From the NCBI GenBank assembly GCA_947034885.2, contig OX344758.2, positions 20,921,067 to 20,985,066 on the forward strand: 64,000 bases of DNA, in the 5' to 3' direction. Positions 10,946-23,246 of this stretch are shown here, one piece after another. The position numbers and the translations under genes are program-made. This DNA comes from Thuidium tamariscinum (taxonomy: Eukaryota; Streptophyta; Bryopsida; Hypnales; Thuidiaceae). Under the pieces are notes generated by a model. It had not been told where the DNA came from. It saw only the letters and a list, made by a program, of their open reading frames with translations, and made no database searches. The number at the start of each line of letters is the position of its first letter. Position 1 is the first letter of the stretch.

Positions 10946-12650
10946 TTGTAAAAAACTGCCAAATTAATGGCATATCACCGTTTTAACAAAATTCGCCATC
11001 ATAGTAGTGTCAAATTTCTAATAAAAATAGAAGATATGTCATTACTTCTCTGAAAAATCAATTTAACTTTTTTGTTTAAGCATAGTTGCAAAATGCAAAT
11101 GCATATATAAGGAACTTTGAAGTTCGAAATAGTCATTAATCATAGACCCATTCTTTGAAGGTTAAAGCACTATTGTATTGCTATACATTACATGTGGCAA
11201 AGTACATTTTGTATTCATATTGCCTATAGGTTTAGTTAAAACATTATTTTCATGCTGCAACATACTTGGAAATGAACCTCATTTATATTATATAGAATAT
11301 GAAGTTTCAAGATACTTTCAACCAATTGTGATAAATGCAAACTATATTACATATTCATCCTTGTACCATTTCATCCACAAACTTGGAAGTAGAATTGAGT
11401 ATCAATTTCATCCAAGAAAACTAAAAAAAACACTATATTTGTTATCCCACAAACTTAAGGAGTTGTTACAATATATTGTATAGTACAAGGAGGACTACTT
11501 GTAATTTCATAATTCATTTTGCATTGGTCACATTGCTCACATCAATAACCTTATTGTCACGTGATGGGATTCACAGCAAGCTTACAATTGAAAAAATGAT
11601 TATGCAATGCACATTCAATGATTACAAGAATCATATCATCACTATTAATGTTTAAACATTCATGACTATGTTTCACCTCAAAGACTTCAAAATTGCCATT
11701 TTGAACACAAAGAACTATAATAGAAAAAAATAATTCTTTAGCATATTCAATTGTAGGATCTTACACAAGACATGCATGAGATTGTGAGGAAAAAGTTTTA
11801 TACACTTTGACTATGTCAATTACAAGATTAGTAAAGTATTTGAGTGAATAGAGTTTTGTTTTTCTTATTTTCTACCTTTATTAGGTTTCCTTTGAATTTG
11901 TACATTCACAAGCTTTGAAATTTGGTTTAGATTTTCAAATAGTTCATGGTATAGTATATCTATGGAAAAAACTTGAAGGCTTGATCACAATGGTGTAGGA
12001 AATAGAAAGTAAGAAGTCACCATTGACCTAAAAGATCAAACACCTAGTTATGCAAAATATTAATTTGAAGAAAGGTTTCCAATAAATAATAAAACGATAC
12101 CTAGAAATTATGAGCTCTATTATTGATGTAGAATGAAAAAGTTATTTGAAACAATAGACTTCAATTATCATGAATATCTTTAATTGTGTTGAACAACGTC
12201 TAATCAATATCAAAGGAAATCATCGTTTTTTTCAAATTTATGATTCCAACTTTTAGTTCAAAGACCTTATGCCTAAATTCTTTTTTTGAAAGCCTTAAAA
12301 TTTTTTACCTCAAATACTCTAGATTTACATTGTCCTTCCTACAAGACTCTCGCAAGTATTATGAATTAAGGACCTCTTTGCCCAATCCATTATCACTCAA
12401 AAGTTATTGATTTCACCCACCTATCCAATTTTGTCAAATAGGAGTGTTTTTGCCAAAATTATCCTGGCTTTTGAATATCTCCAATGACATAATATGGTCA
12501 TAATTTAATGAAACCTTCAATGAATGATTTTAAGTATTTTCAAAGATGCCTCAATGATGAACTTGTATTGAAAAATCTAAATTTTCTTTAAATCTTATTT
12601 CTTAAAATTCACAAAAATTACAAAAACTAATTTTAAACAAAATTAGCTTC
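10946..12650. other. No gene seen; AT-rich intergenic DNA
   Basis: AT-rich DNA. The ORF of about 100 codons at 11178-11483 has AT-driven composition and no recognisable domain, so I do not call it a gene. Confidence 0.5.
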
Positions 12651-13552
12651 AACTTCTAAAAGGAAAAGGACCTATTTTTTGCCAAAAAACACTCAAGATT
12701 GTCATTTTTAGTACAAGGTGCACAACTTTTATAATTTCTTTTGCATACCCAAGTGCAAAGATTTTGCACTATAGTAAACTAGTACAAAAAAGTGGAGGAA
12801 ATTTGAGAAACTTTGACTATTTAAGATTCCAAGATATTTTGCATCAATTATAGCCAAAAAAAACAAATCTTTTTTAATCTTTCATGACTAAATTTTTGAC
12901 TTTGACTTTGAACCTATTCACTTAAAATTTTAATTTCCACCATACATTTTGGCTTAAAAATTTTTATATTGAAGAATTGAAAATGTGAATTGTACTTTTT
13001 TAAAAGCACTTAATTTTAATTATTTAAAAATCATTCTAAGAAAGTAGGTTAAAAGTAGAAAGAAAATCAAATCATTAGAAGCTCTAAGATGAAATTGAAA
13101 CACTCTAATTGCAATAGTGAGATTGTTTTAGGAAACAAACTAAACTACATCATGTAACTTTTCTTTAAATTGTAAAAATTGATTTCAAAAATGATTCCTA
13201 TGGAATATAAGTTATTTTTGAAGTAGATGCTCAGATTGTTGAAAAAATAAGACTCTTCATAACTTTCTTATTATTAGTCCAAATAGAATGAATTGAATCT
13301 TTCTGTGTAGGCAAAAGTGTTTTCTATGAGAAATACTCAAATAGAATTTTATAAATTTTACTTTGATTTATTTTTGATTTTGTGTCACCCACCAAATTGC
13401 TTTTTGAGTTCAATGTGGAATAATTTTTTTTCTTGGTCACCAATTGCAATAAAAATTACAATAATGAAAAGTTAGTGTGTTTTCTTCTATTGTATTCAAA
13501 AAAAAAATTCAGAAAATCACATCAAAAATTGAGTTGAGAGATTTGGTCATTT
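12651..13552. mobile_element. Strongly diverged copy of the 0.93 kb TTAA element
   Basis: Collinear word matches to 53204-54144 and 26144-27076 remain: a GCCAAAAA-CACTC-TGTCATTTTTAGTACAAG-like start, and CTTCATAACTT...AGTCCAAATAGAATGAATTGA near 13236-13290. Clear terminal repeats are no longer recognisable, so the limits are approximate. Confidence 0.4.
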
Positions 13553-14399
13553 TTAACCCCTAAAAGCCCAAGGGGTTAGGACAAAACACAAATGTGCTAT
13601 AAAATATAAGAATTACAACTTTTCTGAAGTTAGTATCAAAGAAGATAATGTAAAGCACAACAAGTAGAAAGTATTCATACAGTCAAAGTAAAAAAAATGT
13701 TTTTAGATTATTTTTAAATGAATTTTGAAGATATAACTTCAAAAATTCACCAAAAATACAATTTCTATTTTTAGGATTTGAAATTTTTTTTGATTGGTCA
13801 AAATTGTGTTTTTTATTGATTTATAGAAAAATGAAAAATATTCAACCTCTAAAAGCCCAAGGGATTAAGACAAAATACAAATGTGTTATAAAATATAAGC
13901 TTTACAACTTTTTTGAAGTTAGCATCAAAGAAGATAATGTAAAGCACAAAAAGTAGAAAGTATACATATGATCAAAATTTTAAAAATATTTATAGATTCT
14001 CTTCAAATGAATTTTGAAGATATAACTTCAAAAATTCACCAAAAATACAATTTCTATTTTTATGATTTGAAATTTTTTTTGATTGGTCAAAATTATGGTT
14101 TTTATTGACTTGTAAGAAAATAAAAAGTATTTACTAATGAGAGCATCAGTAATTCCCACAAATAGTAATTTTTTCAACACTAAGCAATTTTAGACACTTT
14201 GTACTATTTCTCCTTTTTTTTGCTATAACTTTTGTTTGACCGTACTGATCTTAGTTTTGAATATCAATGTTGAAAGAAAACCCAATTTTTTCAAAACTGA
14301 AAAAAAAAAAAATTTGAAAAAAGTTTTTTTTTTGCTCGAAAATTCTGCCCGAAGTTAGGCAGCGACCAGAAAATGGTCGCTTGAGCGCTTAGGGGTTAA
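13553..14399. mobile_element. TTAA element (847 bp) with an internal tandem duplication
   Basis: The left end is TTAA-CCCCTAAAAGCCCAAG. The right end, reverse-complemented, is TTAA-CCCCTAAGCGCTCAAG. TTAA is intact on both sides. The left part (about 294 bp, 13553-13846) is duplicated head to tail at 13847-14140, including the terminal CTAAAAGCCCAAGG motif. No coding capacity. Confidence 0.7.
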
Positions 14400-14466
14400 G
14401 GGTTGAACGGTTGAAAAATAAATAGGTGATTTCCAATTGTATATGAGTTCAAAATAAACCCTCATT

Positions 14467-15194
14467 GGGTCATTGCAAGAAACACTTACTGCTTTTGGCT
14501 CAAAATGGCTCAAAACCATTGAGTCCTGTGAGTCCTGTGACCCTTTGAAATAAATTTTTTTTAAATTGAAAAAAATATGGATAATTTGAAGATCAATGTG
14601 AATATTATGTCTCTTGAAATTCAAACCTAAGAAAATTTTTCTCTAAATGTTATAGACAATGGAAAATACAATGAAAATAGCTCTTTTTTCACTAATTTGG
14701 TAAAAATAGTAAAAAAATTCAAAAAATGAAAATATAAAAGCCTTTTTCTCTTCAAGTAAAGGTCTTTCTTTTCCAACAAATTTCATCTTTGGAAAAAATA
14801 AATTCTATTCTCTACACTTGCACAAAGTCAGCCACTTTGACGACATGTGGAAGTTAGACAGTTTAATATTTTCAAAAATCCTTTTTAGGGATTGTGTAAC
14901 TATACTATATATCTGAGCATGCCCATTTTCAGCTCAAAATTTGCATTTTTGGGTCAAAAATAAGACTAAAACCCCCCAAAATGGCCAAGGTAGACAGCCA
15001 ATCGGGGGCAGTTTAAAAATAGTAAATTAATTTTAAAAAAATTGAAAAAATTACATAACATATAAAACTTTTGTATGCACCTTCATTCCAAATTTCAAGT
15101 TGATAGGAAAAACTATGCAAAAGTTATGAACAAAAAACTACCTGTTGGAGGTCAAGGGGACAAAAAATAGGACAAGTGTTTCTTGCAATCACCC
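14467..15194. mobile_element. GGGTNATTGCAAGAAACA element (728 bp) with CATT target duplication
   Basis: The left end GGGTCATTGCAAGAAACACTT and the reverse-complemented right end GGGTGATTGCAAGAAACACTT differ at one base. CATT flanks both sides (14463-14466 and 15195-15198), a 4-bp target duplication. No ORF. The same end sequences and exactly the same length occur at 54816-55543. Confidence 0.8.
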
Positions 15195-15346
15195 CATTGT
15201 AGAATCTGCAGTCTTACAAATGAATGAATAGAAAAATGGAGCATGGAATACCGACATTTCCAAAGAAATTTCCTCTCGGATTTCAGATCGCAAAGTCTCC
15301 TCCGCGTACGTGTATCGTCTTTCGTAAAGTTATGCATTCCAATAAT

Positions 15347-17340
15347 GAGCACTCGGCGCTCAGCACCAGACGAATTACCGACAGACTGATTGATTATGTA
15401 TGTAGCTTTGAGTCCTCCTCAATCCTCACGTCAGAGTGCAGACAATCTTGATCGAATGCGCAGCGTATTGGTGTAGATAATTTCTGTGTTGCGGGCCGGG
15501 TATCGATCTTGTCGGTGAGCACCAAGTGCGATCGAATCCTTCAGGTTCCTTCTCTTCGGTAGATTCAAATTGAGGACCTTCTCATATGTTCATATTGTGG
15601 GATTTGTTTGGTCGATGAGTCTCCTGGGGAAGGTCGACGGACTCTACCGACGGAGTTCGACATAGCCACATCCTTAATTGGACCACCCTCCGCGCGTTGC
15701 AGTTGATCAAACTTATCAGAGGTGCGTGCCTTCAGACATAAATTGCATGAAAGAAGAATGTACTTGTAGTGGTAGGGTACTTCACAACTACCTCAACTGC
15801 TTAGATCATTTTTGGACATGCCCAGCTGGGCTTTATGTCGTGTTCTTCTAAGTTCAAGGGTACCGACTTTTAAATTTGTGTTACTCACCACTTTTCACTT
15901 ACCAATCTTTTGATGGGTTCAAATTTTTTGCTGGGAAGATTTCTGCCAAGGATGTCGGGAACTTTGTGTGTCAGTATTGCACTCTTGCTCTGTTCAGCAT
16001 CGACCTTCACTTGATTGATCGAGGATAACTCTCGAATCTAATCTGGTGCTGAGTCTCTTAATTTTGAAATCTGTTTACAAGTCTAAGTATACATTGGCTA
16101 GAGGTTTAAAATTGCGCATATATGCATGCTATGTGAATATACTGAATTCAGATTAGCTGATGTGCACGCATCAGATTCCTGCCGACTGCTGCAGAGGAGT
16201 GGTCGAAGTGCAATTATTGCACCAGCAGATCGAGATGGCAATGTCGGCGGCGTTAAAAGCGTCCCTGGCGGCTGGAGGGGCTGCCATTGCCCTCTTCCTT
16301 GCATCTCTTCTAGGCTTAGTCTGTTTTTATCGACGCAGATAAAAAAGTAATGCCAGTTATAAAGCCAACCGCCCGCCTGACTTTGGTGAAGCCATGGAGC
16401 CGGACTGGGTTCCTTCAGGCAGGCGTGTTCGAAACGGAGGACCAGCGACAACGATCACTCCAGCGCAGCCACAAGGTCCGTCGACGTCAGTCCCGAGCAC
16501 GTGAATGGGAAAGTAGTACGTGGAAGAGTGCGGAATTAGCAAAGGCGGTGAGCCCGGTCACATAAGTTAGTCCCAAACTCGATCTCCGCACTTCTGACTG
16601 GTAAGAAGTGACAGCCTTCTTCTTTGCTCCCCAGTGATTAAGCTCATTCATTTGTGAGTAGAGGCTTAGTGACTTCTGTCCCAAATCCAATGTGAATTGT
16701 GGGGTACTTTGGTTTCTGTTGCGGAGCGAGTGAATCCTCACATTATTCATTTCTGAGTGGGGCTTGAGTGACCTTTGTGGCTTTGTTTGTCGAGGATTCA
16801 GATACTCGGTGGATTAATTAGAGCACTTAAAAGGAATACAGTCACTTCAAAAAAATGAGTCTCTGCTTTGTTCAGTTTCACTCCATGTGTCATATGCTGA
16901 GAATGAGTGGACAAAATCTAAATGACCAAACATCAATGTTGTATGTTGATGTCTTTTGTGTTGTATAATCCAAGAAAAAATTGAAGCGAAAAGCAATTAT
17001 GGTTTGGAAGTAAGTGAATTCCAAAGCGAACCACCCCATTGAGTCAATTGTTGAGGCCCATTTTATAATCATGTTAAAAATCATCTATATTTCTTTTTTG
17101 AGCCTTAATGATTTAAATATTTTAATGCTTGTTGAATATTAGTTTGTAATGACAATTGCATATTGATAAAAATAGTCTTCAAACATATTGTCAAAAGTTG
17201 AATATCACTATGTTTGTTGTCATCTTATGTTAAATCACTTTCAATCCAAACAAATGTACTATATACAACCCTTACAAACTAATAAGTTAGAATAAAAAAG
17301 ATTGCAATCAAAATAATTGTTTTGGTTGCTAGATTCAAAT
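15347..17340 (+). repeat. Segmental duplication copy B
   Basis: Contiguous counterpart of the three pieces of copy A (36-1410, 6690-6868 and 8125-8760). It contains the gene remnant at 16235, then flanking DNA without the PIRL block, the MITE/TTAA pair or the A-tailed retroposon. It therefore gives the empty-site or deleted state for three events in copy A. 15347-16234 corresponds to the upstream and leader DNA of the gene in copy A and holds no other gene. Confidence 0.8.
16235..16504 (+). pseudogene. Second copy of the small membrane protein gene, one in-frame stop
   Basis: The frame begins MAMSAALKASLAAGG and keeps the Gly/Ala/Leu membrane segment and the RRR stop-transfer motif, then hits TAA at 16340. 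The same frame continues after the stop and matches the tail of the gene at 890 (EAMEP, SGRRV, NGGPATT, STSVPS), ending with TGA at 16502. Over 89 codons the frame shows no indel out of phase, so the two copies were under coding constraint until recently. The acidic SDDDE segment of copy A is replaced by a diverged stretch. If the stop is real, this copy makes only a 35-residue membrane peptide. Confidence 0.6.
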
Positions 17341-18306
17341 GTGGAAGGAAAAAGTTCCAAAATAAAAGAAATGTTTGTTAAGCAACTTTAATTGTCAAGA
17401 ATATCTCTAATTATGTTGAACAAGTGATTCTCTTCTCGAAGTCTACAAGAACAACACACAATGTTTGAACTATACAATTACATAGTCAAGGTCTTGATTT
17501 GAAGGAGTTGCATCCATGCAAATTTTTTTAACTGAACATGGTTTCTTACAATATTATTTGATAATGTTCCAGGGAAAATCTGAAATCCCCATGCTATCTG
17601 AAACGAACATGTTTTCAAGTTATCTGAACACACAAAACTCCAAGATTAATCTAGGAGTCCTCATAAAATCATGTAACCTCATGTAACTGATAAAAGTCAA
17701 AACCTGACCAATTCTTGATTTCAAAATGTATTGATATTGGTCAATGCAGTGCTACTTCCAACCAACCATATGGAAATGATTAATAGTTTGTCATTTCTAA
17801 TTATTCTTGTAAGATAACAATCTATAACACATCGGTCACATTCTTGAAACCGTGGACTACATCAAGGACATAATCGTATTTGGGTGTAATTGAGAAGAGT
17901 TTCGAACCAGCTAGAGCTCTGCCTATCTAAATTCAACATACGCACAATATATCTCGAAGACTCCTCTTCAACTAACAATTGCAAGAAGAAGTGCAGCAGG
18001 CTAGGCCAGCTCCTCAAGCACGCCCGCCTTCAGTAGTTCGTCCTGGGTGCACGACGTCACATCTCTCGAGACACGAATCATAACAGACCTAGCTTGGCAA
18101 AAATCTCGTGATCGTAACGATCCCAATTGGAAACTCTGATAATTTGCGTCCATGATCGACGCAAGATGTACTCATGAGTCATTACTTCACGAGGCTTTCA
18201 CTCCATACTAACTGGCTGTACAAATCCATGGTCCCAACTTATGAAACAGATGAAAATTATTCATGGCACCTGGTGAAAGAAAGTATAAATCCATTCCTGA
18301 AGTCGA
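17341..18306. other. FAD2 3' flank, no other gene seen
   Basis: AT-rich up to about 17900, then more mixed sequence towards the desaturase stop codon. The stretch 18000-18306 lies just past the FAD2 stop on the minus strand and is likely its 3' UTR and terminator region. I cannot place the poly(A) site. Confidence 0.45.
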
Positions 18307-19464
18307 TCACTCAGGCACCTTGTTCCTGAACCACAGCACCCCTTGCGCCGCTTGGTTGTGGTTGTTATCTGAGTCCGAATCCGGCTCCACGTACAGGCAC
18401 TCCCGGAACTCTCGCCACAACGCAGCCAGTACGGGCGTCCGGTCGCACTGGTAGTACTTCCCCAGCACGGGCTTGATGGCTTCTGTGGCCTCGGACGCGT
18501 GGTAATGCGGCATGGTGGAAAACAGGTGGTGCGCGACGTGCGTGTCGGTGATGTGGTGCAGCACGTGGTTGAGCACGCCGTAGTCGCGGTCCATGGTGGC
18601 CAGCGCGCCTCGCAGCCAGTCCCACTCGCTGCTGTCGTAATGCGGCAGCGCCGCGTGCGTGTGCTGCAGGAATGTGATCAGCACCAGAAAGCCGTTCACG
18701 ATCAACAGCGGAATGAAGTACATGTTCACTAGGTAGGCCAATCCGAAGGCCAAATACAGGCGGTAGAGAGTCCCTACAACGGCCAGTAGCGAGATGTCGC
18801 TGATGAAAATGAAGAGCCGCTCCCGGTCCATGAAGATGGGGCTGTGCGTGTTGAAATGGTTAGCGGGTCGGTCGTACTTCCTGCCGGAGACGTTCATAGC
18901 CAAGTACAGCGGCCAGCCCAGCGTGAGCGTCACCACGATCTGCAGCAATCTTCCCGGAGGGTGCTGCAAGTACCTGGCAATCCCACCAAAATCTTCCTTC
19001 ACTTTGGGAACGAACACCTCGTCCTTCTCCACGCTGCCCGTGTTGGAGTGGTGACGGCGGTGCGAAAACTTCCACGAGAAGTAGGGCACCAGCAAACACG
19101 AGTGGAAGATGAGTCCCACCGTGTCGTCCAGCCACTGGTAATCGCTGAAGGCGTGGTGGCCGCATTCGTGGGCGATGACCCACACTCCTGTTGCGACGCA
19201 GCCCGTAACGATCCAGTAGGCTATCCACATAGCCCAGTTCAAGAGCCCATCATAGACAAAGTAGTTGGTGGAGTAGACGGCCAGGCTGAGGATGGCCAAG
19301 TCGCAGACCAAGTAGGAAAAAGATCGGGGAATGGACCTTTTGAAGCAGTGCGGAGGAATGGCCCTCTTGATGTCACCAACGGTGAACGGTGGCTTGTTCG
19401 CAGGTGCTCGCTCCACGGAGCTCACGGTCTCCTCTGTCAAGATGGCCTTCCCTCCCTTCCCCAT
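18307..19464 (-). CDS. FAD2: Microsomal oleate (delta-12, omega-6) fatty acid desaturase
   Basis: The intact 385-residue protein has the usual length for FAD2. In the ER membrane this enzyme converts oleoyl to linoleoyl groups on phosphatidylcholine, using electrons from cytochrome b5. All three histidine boxes are present in FAD2 form: HECGHH (about residue 100), HRRHH (about 137) and HVAHH (about 310). Hydrophobic segments lie around them. FAD3-type omega-3 enzymes carry different boxes. The start is the ATG at 19464 (MGKGGK), matching the family N-terminus; the open frame extends six codons further but only to a GTG. Near the C-terminus WFRNKV resembles the aromatic-rich ER-retrieval signal, but two extra residues (PE) follow it. 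The coding region is GC-rich and uninterrupted, unlike its AT-rich surroundings, which is typical of FAD2 genes whose only intron lies in the 5' UTR. A bifunctional hydroxylase or acetylenase variant is less likely but not excluded. Confidence 0.93.
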   Translation of the reverse strand: MGKGGKAILTEETVSSVERAPANKPPFTVGDIKRAIPPHCFKRSIPRSFSYLVCDLAILSLAVYSTNYFVYDGLLNWAMWIAYWIVTGCVATGVWVIAHECGHHAFSDYQWLDDTVGLIFHSCLLVPYFSWKFSHRRHHSNTGSVEKDEVFVPKVKEDFGGIARYLQHPPGRLLQIVVTLTLGWPLYLAMNVSGRKYDRPANHFNTHSPIFMDRERLFIFISDISLLAVVGTLYRLYLAFGLAYLVNMYFIPLLIVNGFLVLITFLQHTHAALPHYDSSEWDWLRGALATMDRDYGVLNHVLHHITDTHVAHHLFSTMPHYHASEATEAIKPVLGKYYQCDRTPVLAALWREFRECLYVEPDSDSDNNHNQAAQGVLWFRNKVPE

Positions 19465-19489
19465 CTTGGATGAACCCTGCACTCAGAGC

Positions 19490-20303
19490 CTGCACATGGC
19501 AGATTAGGTCGGAACCTGATCAGCAGGGTCGGGAAAGAGGAATTGGTACATGAAAACACGAGGTAGTACTGTTTAGATTTCACCAACAGTACATTCTCAC
19601 ATTTTGACCGTAAGAGGACAAACAGGGTTTACAGTCCAATTAAACTGGATCAATAACTTCCACGCAGATCGTTAGGAAGAGCTTTCCCAGGATTCATTGG
19701 GAGTTCTCAATGATCATAGGAATCATTGATCATACAAAGGCCTTTCCAATATATATTGGGGAAGCTTCCATTATGAGCGTTGGGAGACCTCCCCTGACTC
19801 ATGAGAACGATGCTCTTAACGTTTTACATCAATTTGAAACCAATATCCCCCGAATAGTGTCAGTCTACCGGGCACACTTCGAAATACATGGACAGACCTA
19901 AACTAACACAAATAAACAAAGTAAAGGCTAACCTAGGTTTCAGTCAATGCAAGTCAATTCAGCTAAGATCGTCGACAAAGCTCCGCAAATCTCTCAGCAC
20001 AATTACACGTTTCCACCACCATCAGGATAACCAAAAACAGAGCATCCCTCTGCCAAACCCACCCAAAAACCCTCCTCCAAACTTCAAAAAGGAAGAACAC
20101 CTCACACCACGAACTCAGAATGCAAAATGCTCAAGCAAACCAAAAACAGTGAACACGTTGCGACGAACACAAATCTCCGCAATGCAGAGCCAAAAGTCGC
20201 ACAACAGCATAAAAATCCAACCGCCCTATTGAAAGATCGAGACCATATTCTCAGTGAATATTCCTCTCTCACTAACTATCCAATTTCCAGAGAAAAAACT
20301 CAC
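19490..20303 (-). other. FAD2: Intron in the FAD2 5' UTR
   Basis: On the minus strand a consensus donor AAG|GTGAGTTTTTTCTC starts at 20303. Acceptors TGTGCAG| (19490) and GTGCAG| (19477) lie 13-26 bases before the ATG context. Plant FAD2 genes commonly have one long 5'-UTR intron just before the start codon that boosts expression; the position here fits that, which is the basis for the call. Transcript data would decide between the acceptors. Confidence 0.7.
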
Positions 20304-20760
20304 CTTCAGCCCGTCGCCAATGTGAAGATGCTCTCCAACCTCGGAGTCCAAATCCAACCCCAACCGCTCAAGCCAGTTCCCTGCGAGAACGAACCACCAA
20401 TCCATGAGTCAAATCCCCAGAGAACAGCAATGCATTGGAAAGAAGCAACAAGGCGGCCGCCGCTAAAGAACCCAGTTCTGATCTTCTAAGTTTCCAACTC
20501 GCATTCTAGGACCCAAGATGTAGAAGGAGGGAGAAATGGAAGTGAAGGTGTAATGAGAGACCTGCTTCGTCCCTGCGACCCCTGTGGCCGCGACAGGAGA
20601 AGCACGGCGATGGCGAAGTGCTTGAGTGGCCGGAGAGAATGAGGAAACAGGGGCACGAGAGACAGAGAGAGATGGTCAGTGGAGAAACAGGGCGACTGGC
20701 AGATAACTTACGACGAGCCTTCCATTCAAAGGCGGGCGGACCAACCAACGCTGCCTATGG
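20304..20760 (-). promoter_or_regulatory. FAD2: FAD2 leader exon and probable promoter
   Basis: This GC-rich patch with CT-rich tracts (CATCTCTCTCTGTCTCTCG near 20665 on the minus strand) stands out from AT-rich flanks on both sides. It directly precedes the 5'-UTR intron donor. The leader exon probably occupies 20304 to about 20570. I see no convincing TATA box, and the exact start site cannot be read from sequence. Confidence 0.5.
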
Positions 20761-22167
20761 AGTTCCTGGCCCTACTCTTGGCTTCTCCAGACCGACCCTT
20801 CTACAGTATAGTACCTGATTTCTACTCTCGTGACTGTGTGGCACCAGTTTACTAAAGTCACACTGCACTATTTGATATCTGTAAAATAATGAAAATACTG
20901 TAGCATGAATATTACTGGAACCTTTGGGAATTTTTTTCATGAAAAATATTGCATAGAAAAAAAGTTCTTTTATTTTTATTTCTAAAGCATATATCAAATT
21001 ACATTATTCAAATTTTTAAAATTATTTGTTGAAGAATGACTTTGAACCAACACTTACAGTAGTACATCAAAACAATTCTTGGAAAAAAAGAAGTTAGGTA
21101 GTCACATCAATTTTTTAGAGGATACTCATTTTTTGTCTTTATTAATAACTAATAAGGCAAATCAATATATGTGCTCTTCTAATTGAGACAATTCAATTTA
21201 TTAATTGCATATCAAAGGGAAGGAGGTATTGCCTTGAGAAAAGATGTATGTGAGGAAGTTTGAGTTGGAACTTAATTGAAAGGAAAGTCAATGCTACAAG
21301 GTCAAAGCCTTTTGTGATGCACTAACTTACTTATTTGGTTTGTAAGCTTAGTACAACAAGGGGATAATGGGATATTATCTATATTTATTTTCCTTCACTT
21401 GTTAAGAATTAAAGAAAAATTACCATCTATATTTTGTTAATAATAATAATAGTGTTTATTTATTTAAATTCTCATATACCATCCTATACTTAACAATGTT
21501 TTCTTAGGCTTCATAAATCAAAAGGATTTTTTAAAACTAGAAAGGATCATTCACATTTTAAACAAATAACACTAATCATTGTAACCAAAAACCACAATCA
21601 AATTTTTTGAAGTCAAAACAATAGACAAGCTTTTCAATGTAAATTGTAACCTTACAAATGCCAACGCAATGCAAATGTTAACTAAAAAGGCACTTCTAAT
21701 TTTGAATTCCAAATTAACTCTTCCAATTCCTCTTAAACCTCTTTTAATTACAAGCTTCTCTAGAAATTGGAATTCAAGACAATTGAGAAAGTTACCTTGT
21801 CAATTGCCTTTGTCACATTCATTTTAATCCTCAACTTGTCTCTGAAAAGTATTCACCTACCCATGGCTACACTTCTATCTATACAATCATCTAAGCCCCT
21901 ATCAGGATAAATCATAAAAAATTTGAAATTGTTTTAGAAAGCACCACTTGAGAGATGGCGTTACCTTCTAATTTAGTATGCATGCATGTTGAAAAATTTC
22001 AACCTCAATTAAAAAAAAATTGAAAAACATGTCCGTCACAATCGATCAGTGCAATGCAACTACATGTCCTATGCAACTATCCTACAACTATAGTCCTCTA
22101 TATTTGCACCAAATTTGACAACTATGTTGTTGTAGTTGCAAAGTAGTCGCAAAGTAGTTGCAAATAA
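20761..22167. other. No gene seen; AT-rich DNA upstream of FAD2
   Basis: AT-rich sequence without supported genes or bounded elements. Short repeats of GTAGTTGCAAA-type words occur near 22125-22165, just before the next element end. Confidence 0.5.
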
Positions 22168-22720
22168 GGGCGATTGCAAGAAACACTTAATGCCATTCAT
22201 CTCACCTTAGTTTTTATTTGTTTTTTGGCCATAACTTTTGTGTTTTAGCTTCAAATGACTCAAAATTTATGGATAAGATACTCATAACCATTATATACCT
22301 TTTTATATTTTTCAATATTTTTCAAAAATAATTAATTATTTTAAAACAGCCCCAATAATTTCTCATAATGGATGATTTAGGGTTTTTTAGCACCATTTAT
22401 CTCCAAAAAACGAATTTTGAGCTAAAATTTGGAGAGGATGGTTTCTTAGTAGACTTATAGCTATTGTTGAAAGGAATTTCAGAAATACTTATTTTTATGT
22501 GGTGTAGAAGTTCACAAAGAGAGCTTCTTTCTGTATTTTTTTCCAAAGGTATGAAACATTATTTTGGTGAGTTTTTTGGTCAAATCTCATCACTAAAAAG
22601 TCTTTTCAAATGTCCAATTATATATATACTATTTTTTACAAATTAAAATGTCAAGAGTTGTATTTTCTTCATTGGAATTCTATGTGAATTCTATGTCTAA
22701 AGTTCCAGTGAAGAAAATAT
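22168..22720 (+). mobile_element. Partial GGGTNATTGCAAGAAACA-family element
   Basis: The left end GGGCGATTGCAAGAAACACTT at 22168 matches the family seen at 14467, 42149 and 54816. The interior is collinear with the outer copy at 41756-43806 (GGCCATAACTTTT, TTTTTAGCACC, TTATTTTTATGT-GTGTAGAAGTT-CACAAAG). I found no right terminal repeat, so this copy looks truncated and its right limit is approximate. Confidence 0.55.
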
Positions 22721-23246
22721 GCTTGATTGGGATTGCATAAAGATGCAATGATAATTATGTTTACCAAAACACACCAATTATTATTGACATTTGAGTTATT
22801 TGTAAGTCCCCCCCCCCACACTTTGGGCATGACTTTTTTTGAAGTTGAAAAGGCAACTATAGTTGAAGCGTCAAACTTTTTTGCAAGATACTTATGTCAC
22901 ATGACTTCAAAAGTGGGAACCAAACTTTTTTAGGCACCATTTTGATGGAAAAATAAGTTTCATACCCACTTTTATTTCGACTTTTTTAACTCAACCAGCT
23001 TTTTCACAAAACTCATGGGTTTAAACCCTGGTTTAGGATACTTTACGAATAACTCAATTGTACAAAAAATTTGGAATGGCTCAAAAAAATAGTTTGTAAG
23101 ATTATTGTCCTAAAAATGAACACTAGATCAATATAAAGTAGATCAAGAATTCAAATGCAATCTATAAGAAGAATTGACAATGTGCTCAAAAGAGGCAATA
23201 ATTGCCTTACATGTGTCCATTGTAGACCAAAGAGGTGTTACAAAGA

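Noticed and set aside
13553..14399. Possible CRISPR array from regular repeats
   Set aside because: The repeats are two long tandem units or TE ends; there are no short repeats with unique spacers, and the sequence is eukaryotic.
16098..16451. 117-codon minus-strand frame in copy B
   Set aside because: It lies antisense to the conserved membrane-protein frame and is not kept in copy A.
18844..19473. Long plus-strand frame opposite FAD2
   Set aside because: It is the antisense shadow of the GC-rich desaturase coding sequence.
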